From: Mariniphaga anaerophila
Lineage (GTDB): Bacteria; Bacteroidota; Bacteroidia; Bacteroidales; Prolixibacteraceae
Reading direction: 5' to 3'
DNA length: 64,000 bases
Assembly (NCBI RefSeq): GCF_900129025.1
Contig: NZ_FQUM01000001.1
Location: 186,001 to 250,000, forward strand
The notes under the pieces are model-generated. The model worked only from the letters and a program-made list of their open reading frames with translations, did no database searches and was not told where the DNA came from. Below are positions 6,084 through 15,802 of this stretch, in pieces. Within the stretch, counting starts at the first letter, position 1, and each line of letters begins with the position of its first letter. Position numbers and translations under genes: made by a program.

Positions 6084-8460
6084 AAAGTGCCTTCCTGTCC
6101 TGGGGTTCCGCGGGGACGCCCTGGTGTCGGACAACCTGGATATAACCTTCGGAATGAAGCTCAGGCTTCCCGGGCTTCTGTCATGCAGCAGTGACCAACT
6201 GTGCCAGTTGCACGACACCTTCCGGCGGGCTGTTCACCTGTTGCCTGAAAACACCCTGTTGCACAAGCAAGACCTTTTTATGTCCCGGGCATTCTCAGAA
6301 ACCACCACCGGGGTCGGCCTGGACAAAAGCTACCTGGCGCATTTCCGGGGGAGGCCCTGCCTGGGTCATGAATGTTACCTGTATATCAGTTTGTTGAATG
6401 CCGGGTTATTGAAAAACTACCTTGGCTCAGCGCTCCTGTTCTCCGGGAAGCAGAAGATGCAGGAATCGCGAATGCATGAAAAAGCCGGGGAGCTACGTTG
6501 CAACCTCGTGTCGCTGTTTACACAAAACGGGATTGCCTGTGAGTCGGTGACCAGGAGTCAGGCTGTCGGGGAGGGGAGAACCCCGGGGCTGATAGAGCGC
6601 TACCTGACCCTGAACTTCCAAGGCCGGCATCCGGTGCTGGGAGGGATGGATTTTCGGGAGCGGCTGCGGGTGATGGATCAGTTTGTAGAAATATTAAGCC
6701 TGAGCGATTATACCCATGTCACCCCGGAGCTCCGGCCTTTGTCTTGCCATCCCCGTACCGGGCTGCCGGTCTCCTTTACGTACCCGGTAACCTGGGGCCT
6801 GCCGTTTACCCATCTCACCAACCAGTTTATTTATGTGCCTGTGCAGCAAGATATCAAGACAATGCTGGAGAGCAGTTACCGGAAAATATACAGCCTTTCG
6901 CGGTTCTCCTCCGAGAACAAGGTGAATGCCGGTTTGCTGGAAAATTTTCTGGATACGGTACAGTCCACCGGCGAGAAAATTGTACAGACCCATTTCAATG
7001 TGATGCTTTTCGACGAATCCATGGCGGAACTGAAAAAGCACAAAAGCGAAACCGCCTCCGCTTTTTCACAGATAAACTGTTTCCCCTACCAGCATACCTT
7101 TGATTTGCCCCTGTTGTTTTTTGCCTGTGTGCCTTTTTCAACCCAATTGCCGGAAACGGAACTGTTTACCACACAGGTTCCGCAAGCCTGCTGTCTGACC
7201 AATTTTGAAGGAGAAGTGCAAAATTCTAAGTCTAATTTTTTTATCAACCTTTCCAACCGGCAGGAAGGGAGCCCGGTAAAAATCGATTTATCAGACGAAC
7301 CCCTGGAACGGAACATCATCCATAACCGCAATAAAATCATCATTGGCGGTTCCGGATCGGGAAAATCTTTTTTCACCAACCACCTGCTGCGGCAATATGC
7401 CGAGAGCGGGAACTGCCATGTGGTGCTGCTGGATGTGGGCCGGAGCTACGAGCTGCTCACCCGGTACCTGGATCAACAGCTCCATGCCAGGGGCGGGGCG
7501 AAGCTGGTGGAGTTTACCGAAACGCACCCGGTGTCGTTTAACCCGTTTATCACCAGTGGGGACACCGGCCTGGAGCGAAAACAAACCATTGTTTCGGTGC
7601 TTTACACCATCTATAAGGAAGGGCTCACCGAAACGGAAAAAGATGTCATCGGGCAGTCGGTCTCTGAATTTTTTAAAGCCGGTAACCGTGAACGCTCCTT
7701 TAACGGGTACTACACCTTCTGCCGGGAGTACATCCCACGGCTGGTCAGCGAACAGTCCCTGGCCTTTAACAGCAACGAGTTCTTTTTTATCCTGGGTAAA
7801 TATTACCAGGGGGGCGAATACGACTACCTGCTGAACCGGCCAATGCAGGAAGATGAGTTTTTTACCTGCCCGTTTCTGGTGTTTGAGCTGGACAACATTA
7901 AAGACCATCCGGTGATATTCCCGGTAGCCACGTTGATTATCATGGATATTTTCCTGCAGAAGATGCGTCGGTTAACCGGCGTACGGAAAGTCATCTGCAT
8001 TGAAGAAGCGTGGAAAGCCATTGCCACGCCCCGGATGGCAGGCTATGTCAGGTATTTTTTTAAGACCGTCCGCAAGTTCTTCGGGGAAGCCATGGTGGTC
8101 ACCCAAGAGGTAGACGACGTGATTGCATCGCCCATTATCCGGGATGCCATCATCAACAACGCTGATACACGCATCTTACTGGATATGGGTAAGTTTAAAA
8201 ACAAATTTGACTCAATCAGCAGGATGCTGGGGCTGACTGAGTTCCAGAAAGAACAGGTGTTGTCAATCAATGAGAACCTTCCGGCAGGCCGCAAATTTAA
8301 AGAAGTATTTATCGCACAGGGAGCCGTTTCAACAGTATATGCGCTGGAAGTCAGCCGGCCGGAGCATTACTGTTATACCACAGAACAAAAAGAGAAGGCG
8401 TCGATACTGGAAAAAGTAAAACAAGGGCATTCCGTAATGGAAGCGCTGGAGTCCATATAA
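6064..8460 (+). CDS. traG: TraG, VirB4-type conjugation ATPase
   Basis: This 798-residue protein has Walker A GGSGSGKSFFTNH (about residues 428-440), Walker B FLVFELDNIK (about 604) and the VICIEEAWKAIA block (about 646) followed by the motif region FKTVRKFFGEAMVVTQEVDDV. These define the VirB4/TraG family, the ATPase that energises pilus assembly and substrate transfer at the cytoplasmic face of the inner membrane. Length is as expected for CTnDOT-type TraG (around 800-830 residues). The start overlaps traF by 20 bp. The gene is intact. Confidence 0.93.
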   Translation: MKAKAIEKCLPVLGFRGDALVSDNLDITFGMKLRLPGLLSCSSDQLCQLHDTFRRAVHLLPENTLLHKQDLFMSRAFSETTTGVGLDKSYLAHFRGRPCLGHECYLYISLLNAGLLKNYLGSALLFSGKQKMQESRMHEKAGELRCNLVSLFTQNGIACESVTRSQAVGEGRTPGLIERYLTLNFQGRHPVLGGMDFRERLRVMDQFVEILSLSDYTHVTPELRPLSCHPRTGLPVSFTYPVTWGLPFTHLTNQFIYVPVQQDIKTMLESSYRKIYSLSRFSSENKVNAGLLENFLDTVQSTGEKIVQTHFNVMLFDESMAELKKHKSETASAFSQINCFPYQHTFDLPLLFFACVPFSTQLPETELFTTQVPQACCLTNFEGEVQNSKSNFFINLSNRQEGSPVKIDLSDEPLERNIIHNRNKIIIGGSGSGKSFFTNHLLRQYAESGNCHVVLLDVGRSYELLTRYLDQQLHARGGAKLVEFTETHPVSFNPFITSGDTGLERKQTIVSVLYTIYKEGLTETEKDVIGQSVSEFFKAGNRERSFNGYYTFCREYIPRLVSEQSLAFNSNEFFFILGKYYQGGEYDYLLNRPMQEDEFFTCPFLVFELDNIKDHPVIFPVATLIIMDIFLQKMRRLTGVRKVICIEEAWKAIATPRMAGYVRYFFKTVRKFFGEAMVVTQEVDDVIASPIIRDAIINNADTRILLDMGKFKNKFDSISRMLGLTEFQKEQVLSINENLPAGRKFKEVFIAQGAVSTVYALEVSRPEHYCYTTEQKEKASILEKVKQGHSVMEALESI

Positions 8461-8502
8461 AAGACAATGCATTTTAACCCTATAAATAAACAATTAGACA
8501 AA

Positions 8503-9159
8503 ATGAAAGCAATTTTTTTATTCCTGATGCCCCTGTTATTGACAGTTGGCCTTTTTATCCGGCCGGTCAAGGGGCAGTCCCCGGTTCCGGTGACGGATAC
8601 GGGTGCCGGAATCCAGCGCGAGTTCCAGTGGACCCAGGAGAAAGGGATTTTAACGGCCATCAATACCTACAATGTCCTGATTAAAGCGCTGAACGGGGAC
8701 ATCAAAGGGTTAACCGCCGAGATACTGGGGATTGACGAGAAGATGCTGGAGAGCGTGGAAAAAGTCTCCTCCCTGATAAAAGACTACCGGCGGGTGCAGG
8801 AAACCCGCGACCTGTTAAGGAAAGTAGTGGAGATATACACAAAAAAAATGCCCCGGCTGCTGCAGGACGAGAGTTTCTCGCCCGGTCAGGTTGCCGTTAT
8901 CGTAGAATCTTTTGACATCATCCTGGAAGAGAGCCGGCAGCTGGTCACTACCATTTTGAACTCCATCTTGCAGGATAACCTGTTTCTGATGGACGACAAA
9001 CAACGCTATGACACCATTAATGAGATCTACACCGGCGTGAAACAGCACTACGGAACCATCAGCTACCTGTACAACAAACTGCGGTATGCCTCTTTTGTTA
9101 GAAGCCATCACCCGGATGCCACGGAAGCCTTTGCTTTCTATTACAGCCTTTACCAGTAA
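8503..9159 (+). CDS. traI: TraI-like (DUF4141) secreted transfer protein
   Basis: This 218-residue protein has a signal peptide (MKAIFLFLMPLLLTVGLFI...VKGQS) followed by mostly helical sequence. The stretch RVQETRDLLRKVVEIYTKKMPRLLQDESFSP and the later MDDKQRYDTINEIYTGVK correspond to conserved parts of TraI/DUF4141, a VirB5-like periplasmic protein of Bacteroidota conjugation systems. An upstream in-frame ATG at 8467 would add 12 residues before the signal peptide; 8503 is preferred. It follows traG within 45 bp in the same operon. Confidence 0.75.
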   Translation: MKAIFLFLMPLLLTVGLFIRPVKGQSPVPVTDTGAGIQREFQWTQEKGILTAINTYNVLIKALNGDIKGLTAEILGIDEKMLESVEKVSSLIKDYRRVQETRDLLRKVVEIYTKKMPRLLQDESFSPGQVAVIVESFDIILEESRQLVTTILNSILQDNLFLMDDKQRYDTINEIYTGVKQHYGTISYLYNKLRYASFVRSHHPDATEAFAFYYSLYQ

Positions 9160-9160
9160 A

Positions 9161-9901
9161 ATGTATCCCATGAAAACCCAAAAAGTTCACTTTACGATAG
9201 GGGGAATAACGTTTTTCTTCGTCATCCTGCTTTTCATTGCAGCAGCAGTCAACCAATCCGCAGGACAGGCGGTTGCAATCAAGTCCTGGACCGGCACTTA
9301 CCCGGAGATGAATAAAAGCTATCCCGTGGTGTTTGTGGCAGTCAAAAAAGGCGTGCCCCACGTGTTTATCCGTTACTTGCCTACACATAACTACAAAGAC
9401 CTTTTTGCCAAATCTGTTGTCGACGGGACCGAAATTGCCGGGAAGACCAAGGCCGATTTGGTGAAAACCCTGCTGAAGCTAGCGGAACGCTCCCTGATGA
9501 AAGGAAGACTTTTGGAAACGGAAGGCATCCTGAGCAACACCGACGCCCAAAAACGGATTGTCCAAGAGCTTTTCGAAGCACGCTTTGACCAGTTGGGAGA
9601 CCAGTGGAACCTAACCCGTAAATTTGTTGCCGTTTATCACAAGATAGACGCTTTCCCCCGGGGGAAGACGAACGAATTCGTCAAAGAAACATTTGAGCAC
9701 GAAGCCGAAGCACTTTTTTTTCGTTTTCTGCTGGTCAATCGGCTGGAGTCCGATCACGGGCAGAAAATGGACTCTTATCGGGAGCTGCACGCAGAGCTCA
9801 GCCGTTTGCTCGGAGAACTGGATTATACCTTTCGAAAACTGCAGTATTATGAAACCGCCGGGGCAACGACTCTGGCAGGCTACTCTGTTCTAACCCCGTA
9901 A
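9161..9901 (+). CDS. Exported protein between traI and traJ, unknown
   Basis: This 246-residue product has an N-terminal signal/anchor (FTIGGITFFFVILLFIAAAV) with a likely cleavage after SAGQA, then a mainly helical soluble domain (DAQKRIVQELFEARFDQLGDQWNLTRKF...). An in-frame ATG at 9170 (MKTQKVHF) is an alternative start. It lies one base after the traI stop and 12 bp before traJ, so it belongs to the transfer operon. The classical CTnDOT order has traJ directly after traI. Its general plan resembles traI (signal peptide plus helices), so it may be a second VirB5-like protein; no direct similarity is evident. Confidence 0.65.
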   Translation: MYPMKTQKVHFTIGGITFFFVILLFIAAAVNQSAGQAVAIKSWTGTYPEMNKSYPVVFVAVKKGVPHVFIRYLPTHNYKDLFAKSVVDGTEIAGKTKADLVKTLLKLAERSLMKGRLLETEGILSNTDAQKRIVQELFEARFDQLGDQWNLTRKFVAVYHKIDAFPRGKTNEFVKETFEHEAEALFFRFLLVNRLESDHGQKMDSYRELHAELSRLLGELDYTFRKLQYYETAGATTLAGYSVLTP

Positions 9902-9913
9902 AAACCAGAAAAT

Positions 9914-10864
9914 ATGTTACTACAGGTTATTAACACCACTGATTTCTTTACGTTCACTGATTTTTTGATCACCTCAGGGATCAGCCACGCCGGCATCCTG
10001 GTCAACATGGCGCGGGCTATCGGGGGAATAGCCGCTTTTTTCTATATCTCCAAACGGATATATGAACAGCTGATAGCTGATAACCCGGTGTATATCCTTC
10101 CCCTGCTCCGCCCGTTCGCCCTGCTGTTGGTCATTACTTTCTGGGGGCCGTTTGTAAACCTGCTGATGGTTCCTGCCCAAGGGCTGACCAGTCTTTCGGA
10201 AGCAGTTTACGCCGATAAGAAGCACCTGGTTCGGGAAAAGCTTGAAGAGAAACACCAGGCAATTGCAGCGACCGATTTACCCGCTTTTTATGAAAATGAA
10301 GATAAAGAGTCCCAGCTGTGGGATAAAGGCATCAACCTGCTGCTGACCTCCTACAACATTGTTACCGGCCGGGCCATCCGGAATCAGATCAACCTTTATA
10401 TCATGGATGCTTGTCGGCAACTGACGGAGACCATTTTTGAAGTGCTGGTCTACCTGATCGCTTTTTTAAGAACGGTGTTTTGTGTCCTGCTGGTCATCTT
10501 CGGACCGCTGGTATTTGCCCTTTCCGTCTTTGACGGGTTTCGGGATAACTACCTGCAGTGGATTGCACGTTTTATCAATGTCAACCTGTACCTGCCCATT
10601 GCACTTCTAATCCTTTCCCTGGTGCAGGAGATCCTGTTGTATGTCCTGGACCGGGAAATTGCACAGATACATGCCCTGCCCGTGTACCAGCCGCAACTGT
10701 TTTATGTCTCCAACCTGGTTGTGCCGGTCTGCGGAATCATCGGGATGGCGCTCGTCCCCAGGATAGCATCATGGATAGTCCAGGCATCGGGCACTGCTTC
10801 CGGCGGGGGAAGGCTGATTCGAACAGCCGCTGTCATGGCAGCCACCAAGGGCGCCATGAAGTAG
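9914..10864 (+). CDS. traJ: TraJ, polytopic inner-membrane conjugation protein
   Basis: This 316-residue protein has about six membrane segments, including LLRPFALLLVITFWGPFVNLLMVP, FEVLVYLIAFLRTVFCVLLVIFGPLVFAL and VNLYLPIALLILSLVQEI. The FGPLVFALSVFDGFRDNYLQWIARFINVNLYLP region matches the conserved core of TraJ/VirB6-like proteins, which form the inner-membrane channel of type IV secretion systems. Length fits the family. It is followed by a 55-bp spacer before traK. Confidence 0.85.
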   Translation: MLLQVINTTDFFTFTDFLITSGISHAGILVNMARAIGGIAAFFYISKRIYEQLIADNPVYILPLLRPFALLLVITFWGPFVNLLMVPAQGLTSLSEAVYADKKHLVREKLEEKHQAIAATDLPAFYENEDKESQLWDKGINLLLTSYNIVTGRAIRNQINLYIMDACRQLTETIFEVLVYLIAFLRTVFCVLLVIFGPLVFALSVFDGFRDNYLQWIARFINVNLYLPIALLILSLVQEILLYVLDREIAQIHALPVYQPQLFYVSNLVVPVCGIIGMALVPRIASWIVQASGTASGGGRLIRTAAVMAATKGAMK

Positions 10865-10919
10865 CAGGACTATCGTGTGAGTTTCGTGAATCATTATCGA
10901 AATCAACAATTATAAACCC

Positions 10920-11546
10920 ATGAAAAAACAATTTGACATCCGGCGCAAGTTCCGGTTTACCGTGTACCTGTTCCTGGCCATCAGCCTGGCGCTGACCGGG
11001 GTGAGCAGTTATGTGTTTACCCTGTCGGTCAGGATGGTGGAGCGCTCCCGGCAGAAGATCTATGTGCTGGACAACGGCAAGTCCCTGCTGGTAGCCTTGC
11101 GTGAAGATATCACGGAGAACCGGGATGCAGAAGCCCGGGACCATGTAAAACGGTTTCATGAGCTGTTTTTTACCCTGGAACCGGACAAGGAGTACATCGA
11201 GAACAACATCCGCGAAGCCTTGCACCTGGCCGATCGGTCAGCCATGAACCAGTACCGCTCGTTTAAAGAAAACAACGTCTACAACCAGGTGATTGCCTCG
11301 GACATTAGCATGACCCTTGCCACAGATTCCATCCGTCTGGATTTTTCGACCTACCCGTATTCATTTGCCTATTACGGGAAACAGAAAATCGTACGCACCT
11401 CCAACATTACGCTGCGTAACCTGGCGACCACGGGCCGCCTGCGCAACATCTCCCGTACCGACAACAACCCGCACGGGTTTTTAATGGAAGGGTGGCGGAT
11501 CGCGGACAACAAAGACCTTGAGACCGTACGCAGAAAATCGTTTTAA
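10920..11546 (+). CDS. traK: TraK, VirB8-like conjugation protein
   Basis: This 208-residue bitopic protein has a short basic cytoplasmic N-terminus, one membrane helix (FTVYLFLAISLALTGVSSYVF) and a periplasmic domain. The segments REDITENRDAEARDHVKRFHELFFTLEP and MNQYRSFKENNVYNQVIASDIS are typical of TraK. VirB8-like proteins nucleate the inner-membrane assembly of the secretion system. It is full length, and the start is clear. Confidence 0.88.
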   Translation: MKKQFDIRRKFRFTVYLFLAISLALTGVSSYVFTLSVRMVERSRQKIYVLDNGKSLLVALREDITENRDAEARDHVKRFHELFFTLEPDKEYIENNIREALHLADRSAMNQYRSFKENNVYNQVIASDISMTLATDSIRLDFSTYPYSFAYYGKQKIVRTSNITLRNLATTGRLRNISRTDNNPHGFLMEGWRIADNKDLETVRRKSF

Positions 11547-11555
11547 TTTTTTATT

Positions 11556-11894
11556 ATGAACAGCCATCGAGATATGAAGCAACCTTCGTTTAAGGACGTC
11601 AGCCGGTTCACCCGGTGGATAAACGGGCTGGACGAAAAAGACCGGTTACTCAGTCCGCGGGGCAGAAAAAAAAAGTGGGTCATCTTCCTTTGTATCCTGT
11701 TTCTGCTGTTTGTGCTCTCCTTTACCTGGTTTCCCCGGGTAACGGTCGAGCATCAAGCCCTGCCGGGCAAGACTCCCGTGAGAACAGATACTGTACAGTT
11801 TCCTTCCGGAACAGGTATCATGGAACTCCCGGCCGATTCATTAGAACACCCATTAAAACAAAAAAGCAATGAAGACACTTTTGAAGCAGAATAA
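11556..11894 (+). CDS. TraL-position small membrane protein
   Basis: This 112-residue protein has a charged N-terminal 45 residues, one membrane helix (WVIFLCILFLLFVLSFTWF) and a short periplasmic tail. Its place between traK and traM and its topology match TraL (DUF3989) of CTnDOT-type systems, but the sequence is too short and divergent for me to assign it by motif. It overlaps the start of traM by 26 bp, which supports translation coupling. Confidence 0.65.
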   Translation: MNSHRDMKQPSFKDVSRFTRWINGLDEKDRLLSPRGRKKKWVIFLCILFLLFVLSFTWFPRVTVEHQALPGKTPVRTDTVQFPSGTGIMELPADSLEHPLKQKSNEDTFEAE

Positions 11895-13026
11895 GGCCCT
11901 GATTATTCTTCCCCTGGCATTATTGCCTTTTGTGCTCCTGTTGTTTTATACACTGGGAGGCGGAACCCCACCCGGGAACGGGCGGAAAAACAGCCCCAAC
12001 AGAGAACCCCGGCAGGGGGCCAACTACACCATTCCCCAGGCTGAAAGCTCCATTGAAATTGCCGATAAGCCGGAAGCCTATGAAAGGCAGGGAGAGCGGG
12101 TAACTACAACGGATTATTACATCTTGGAAATCCCGGATTCACTGACAAGAGCCGACGAAGCATTATCTTTTCCGGGAGATACGGCAGGGAGCGGGAACAT
12201 CCCCCGACAAGAGCAGGTCAATGTGGATGTCACCAATAACCTGCTGGCACACATCCGGCAAAAAGAAGAGGAGATTAATCGCGAGTTGAACATCCCGGGC
12301 AGGGGAACAGAAGAGAACCATCATTCATCCCCGGAAAACACTGATAACCTCAAGGACGCAGACAACCCTTCCGATGTCGTCAACCAACATACAGGGATCG
12401 AAGAACTGGATAGAATGTTTGAGGAGAACAGTGTTTTGACCCGCAGGAACGATTCCCTGGAGCTTGCCCTTGCCCGGCTGCAACAGCTGCAACATGAAGC
12501 GGAACAAAAGCAATACATGCTTACGCCGGAAAAGGAAAACAGTTCAGGGATTCGGGACGAAACAACGACCGGTACTCCTATTCGGGCCGAGGTTTATGAA
12601 ACGGCTACTGTCCTGGATGGTAACCGGGTAAAACTGCGGTTGCTGGAAGACACCTGGCTGGACGGGGTGAAAATTCCCCGGAACACTTTTTTTTATGGGA
12701 TATGCAAAGTCAACCACGAACGGCTGAACATTACAGTCTCCCGTATTCCCGGGGGAAAAACTTTCCTGCCGGTTGATTTGGCAGTCTATGATTTGGATGG
12801 CCTGCCCGGGCTATACGTTCCCGGGAATGCTGCCCGAAGTGTCACCCGTGAGGCAGGGAGCAGCGCCAACACGTCGTCGCTTTTAGGCATGACCGACAAC
12901 CCGTTGGCTTATGCCGGAATCCGGGCTGTAGACCGGACAACCCGCGCCCTGGTAAAAAGGGTACGTCTGAAAAAGGTAACGGTCAAGAAAAATACGCGGG
13001 TTTATCTCATCCCTCGAAGTCAATAA
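11869..13026 (+). CDS. traM: TraM, VirB10-like conjugative transposon protein
   Basis: This 385-residue protein has an N-terminal membrane helix (ALIILPLALLPFVLLLFYTLGGG), a long low-complexity periplasmic linker with a short coiled coil (residues about 180-225), and a C-terminal beta domain (about 235-385) that begins AEVYETATVLDGNRVKLRL. The VKIPRNTFFYGICK and PVDLAVYDLDGLPGLYVPG blocks are hallmark TraM sequence. VirB10-like proteins span the envelope and couple inner-membrane ATPases to the outer-membrane pore. Intact. Confidence 0.9.
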   Translation: MKTLLKQNKALIILPLALLPFVLLLFYTLGGGTPPGNGRKNSPNREPRQGANYTIPQAESSIEIADKPEAYERQGERVTTTDYYILEIPDSLTRADEALSFPGDTAGSGNIPRQEQVNVDVTNNLLAHIRQKEEEINRELNIPGRGTEENHHSSPENTDNLKDADNPSDVVNQHTGIEELDRMFEENSVLTRRNDSLELALARLQQLQHEAEQKQYMLTPEKENSSGIRDETTTGTPIRAEVYETATVLDGNRVKLRLLEDTWLDGVKIPRNTFFYGICKVNHERLNITVSRIPGGKTFLPVDLAVYDLDGLPGLYVPGNAARSVTREAGSSANTSSLLGMTDNPLAYAGIRAVDRTTRALVKRVRLKKVTVKKNTRVYLIPRSQ

Positions 13027-13042
13027 TTTTAAATGCAACAAA

Positions 13043-13843
13043 ATGAAGGTTCTTATCCTTGCTTTTTTAACCAGCTTTCAGTTATCCCTGGCGGCACAAA
13101 ACAGTATTTGTGTCCATGAAACCAAAACTACACACATCATTTGCCCGGAAAGGGTGAGCTACCTCCGGGCGGGCGACTCTTCCCGGATAATCGCCGAGGT
13201 GGTGCCGGAGCATCCTAACCTGGTCCGGGTAAAAGCCACGGAGCCGTTTGAAGGGAAGTCTTCACTGGCAGTGGTTAGTGCCGGTGCGATTTATTCGCTG
13301 GTGGTGTCGTACGGAAAGGCCTGTCCTATAGAATACTGCCTGGAATCTTTTTCAGGAAAAAAGGCAGGTACGCTGTCAGCAGGCCCGGTCCCGGAATATG
13401 TCCTGGAAGAGCTGTGCCGTCAGCTGTTAACCCAGCGCTCCAGGCACGTCAGGCTCCGAAAAACCCAAAAAGACGGGATTGTTCTCCGGCTAAATAATAT
13501 CGGGCAGAACAACGATTGGCTCTTTTTTGAAATCAGCATCACCAATACAACCGCTGCCAGCTACCGCATCGACGGGTTCAACTGGTGGATAGATGACCAG
13601 CGGCAGGTGAAAGCCACCAATGTCCAGGAATACCCGGTACATCCCGAATTTGCCTGTTACGGAGTAGCCACTATCCCGGCAGCCACCACCCTGCGGGAGG
13701 TGTTTGTCCTGCCCCGGCTGAGCCTCCCGGGGAAACGCATCCTGCGTTTGGAGATGCGGGAGAACGCCCTGGGGAACACCGGCCGTACACTGAGCCTGGA
13801 TATAAAGAACAGGGACATTTTGAAAGCACGCCCACTCAAATAA
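13043..13843 (+). CDS. traN: TraN, VirB9-like outer-membrane-complex protein
   Basis: This 266-residue protein has a signal peptide (MKVLILAFLTSFQLSLAAQ). The opening block TKTTHIICPERVSYLRAGD and the C-terminal GFNWWIDDQRQVKATNVQEYP...EVFVLPRLSLP are characteristic of TraN (DUF4138), the VirB9-like partner of TraM in the outer-membrane core complex. It ends 9 bp before the coupling-protein gene. I see no traO, traP or traQ after it, unlike CTnDOT. Confidence 0.9.
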   Translation: MKVLILAFLTSFQLSLAAQNSICVHETKTTHIICPERVSYLRAGDSSRIIAEVVPEHPNLVRVKATEPFEGKSSLAVVSAGAIYSLVVSYGKACPIEYCLESFSGKKAGTLSAGPVPEYVLEELCRQLLTQRSRHVRLRKTQKDGIVLRLNNIGQNNDWLFFEISITNTTAASYRIDGFNWWIDDQRQVKATNVQEYPVHPEFACYGVATIPAATTLREVFVLPRLSLPGKRILRLEMRENALGNTGRTLSLDIKNRDILKARPLK

Positions 13844-13852
13844 CCTCAAGCA

Positions 13853-15802
13853 ATGGTTCAAGAATCCGCAGATTTACAGAAGATGCACGAAGGCTTCCGG
13901 TTCTTCAGCTACCTGTTGTTGCTGCTGACATTGTACACGGCCCTGCCGGAATTTTTCATAAGCAGGGGAATCAGCCTGCCCGGGGTTACCCCGGTGCTGG
14001 CGAAGCTGATGCAGCTGGATTTCCTGGCCAGCCCGGTAGTTTCCAAGCTATCCTGCCTGGGCTTTTTAGCCGTCACCTGCATCGGAACCAGGGGAAAGAA
14101 AGACAGGGATCTGAAAGTCTCCGGGCTGGTGGCACAGGTAACAGCCGGAACAGTATTGTACTGGGGCAGTTTGTTTTTTCTGCACCGTCTGCCAATTGCT
14201 TACCTGCTCTGTTCTTTTGTGGGCTTTGTGCTGCTGAACATCGGGTTTGACAACACCTCCAAACTGATAAACGTGAACCTGATGAAAGACCGGTTTAACC
14301 GGGAAAACGAAAGTTTTCCCCAGGAACAATCCCTGATCTCCAATGAGTTCTCCGTAAACCTGGCAACGCAATATCAATACAGGAACAGGTGGCACAGGGG
14401 ATGGATAAACATTGTCAACCCTTTTCGGGGAACCATGGTCATTGGCACGCCCGGCTCCGGGAAATCTTACTCCGTGGTGCTGCCGTTTATCCGGCAACAC
14501 CTGGATAAAGGATTTGCCATGTGCGTGTATGATTTTAAATACCCGGATTTGTCTCAAGTTGCATATACCCATTTCCTGGGGGCTAAGAAAAGGGGGAAAC
14601 TACCCGGGAACACCCGGTTTTATGTCATTAATTTTGATGACATCCGTAAGTCGTACCGCTGTAATCCCTTGGCTCCGGAGCTGATGGAGAGCACCATCGA
14701 TGCCTTTGAATCTTCCCGTACCGTGCTGTACAACCTGAACCGGGAGTGGATACGTAGACAAGGGGAATTTTTCTCCGAGTCCGCAGTCTCCTTTTTTGCT
14801 GCGGTCATCTGGTTTTTAAAAAAGTACCGCAACGGGGAGTATTGTACGCTTCCCCACGCCATTGAACTGTTGCAACTGGACTACGAGGATCTGTTTCTTG
14901 TGCTTTCTAAGGAGAATGATGTGGCTAATATCATCAACCCGTTTGTCAATGCCCACAAAAGGGGTGCACACGAACAACTGGAAGGGCAATTGGGGAGCCT
15001 GAAGATTGCAGTCTCTAAAATCATCTCAAAAGAAATTTACTGGATCTGCTCCGGGAGTGATTTTTCCCTGGACATCAATACCCCCGGACAGCCCAAAGTG
15101 GTTTGCCTGGCCAACAATCCCCTGCGCATTGAAATGTACGGGGCAGTATTGTCCCTGTTTATCACCCGGATGCTGAAAGTCATTAACCGGAAGCATCAGC
15201 ACAAATGCTCCCTTATTTTTGATGAGTTGCCAACCATCTATTTCCGGGGGCTGGACACGCTGATAGCCACGGCAAGGGGCAACAGGATATCCACGTTGCT
15301 GGGAATACAGACCATTGACCAGCTGGTACGGGATTACGGCAAAGAGCAAGCCAATGCCATCCTGACCAACATCGGGAACATCTTTGCCGGGCAGAGTGTG
15401 GGCGATACAGCCCGGTTTATCCAGAACAGAATGGGGAAAATCCTGCAGGAACGCCAGTCCGTGAACATCAACCGCAATACCCAGTCCACTTCCTTTTCCA
15501 CGCAGCTGGATTACCTGGTGCCGGAAGGCAAAATTGCCACCCTGCCACAAGGGTACATGGCCGGGCAGGTGGCCGACAACTTCGGGGAGCGAATCAGCCA
15601 GAAGAATTTTAATTGCCTGATAAGCCCGGACACAAAAGCGCTTGAGCGGGAAGAAAAACAGGTTGCCCCCATCCCTGACTTTTATGATTTTGACAATAGC
15701 CGTGAAACGCTGGAACGCAACCGCACGCGGATACAAAACGAGATCCGGTCCATTGTCCCTGACATACAGAACAAAAACCATAAACCCGTATCCTATGATT
15801 GA
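13853..15802 (+). CDS. VirD4/TraG-type coupling protein (T4CP, MobC in Bacteroides terms)
   Basis: This 649-residue protein has an N-terminal membrane domain with about four helices, Walker A GTPGSGKSYSVVLPF (about residue 198), Walker B SLIFDELPTIY (about 453) and the typical T4CP block LIATARGNRISTLLGIQTIDQL. Coupling proteins recruit the relaxase-DNA complex to the secretion channel. In many Bacteroides elements this gene follows mobA-mobB; here it sits between traN and a PH-domain gene inside the tra operon. The stop overlaps the next start by 8 bp. Confidence 0.92.
   Translation: MVQESADLQKMHEGFRFFSYLLLLLTLYTALPEFFISRGISLPGVTPVLAKLMQLDFLASPVVSKLSCLGFLAVTCIGTRGKKDRDLKVSGLVAQVTAGTVLYWGSLFFLHRLPIAYLLCSFVGFVLLNIGFDNTSKLINVNLMKDRFNRENESFPQEQSLISNEFSVNLATQYQYRNRWHRGWINIVNPFRGTMVIGTPGSGKSYSVVLPFIRQHLDKGFAMCVYDFKYPDLSQVAYTHFLGAKKRGKLPGNTRFYVINFDDIRKSYRCNPLAPELMESTIDAFESSRTVLYNLNREWIRRQGEFFSESAVSFFAAVIWFLKKYRNGEYCTLPHAIELLQLDYEDLFLVLSKENDVANIINPFVNAHKRGAHEQLEGQLGSLKIAVSKIISKEIYWICSGSDFSLDINTPGQPKVVCLANNPLRIEMYGAVLSLFITRMLKVINRKHQHKCSLIFDELPTIYFRGLDTLIATARGNRISTLLGIQTIDQLVRDYGKEQANAILTNIGNIFAGQSVGDTARFIQNRMGKILQERQSVNINRNTQSTSFSTQLDYLVPEGKIATLPQGYMAGQVADNFGERISQKNFNCLISPDTKALEREEKQVAPIPDFYDFDNSRETLERNRTRIQNEIRSIVPDIQNKNHKPVSYD

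Noticed and set aside
7291-7908. 205-codon minus-strand ORF inside traG
   Set aside because: Antisense shadow over the conserved ATPase domain.
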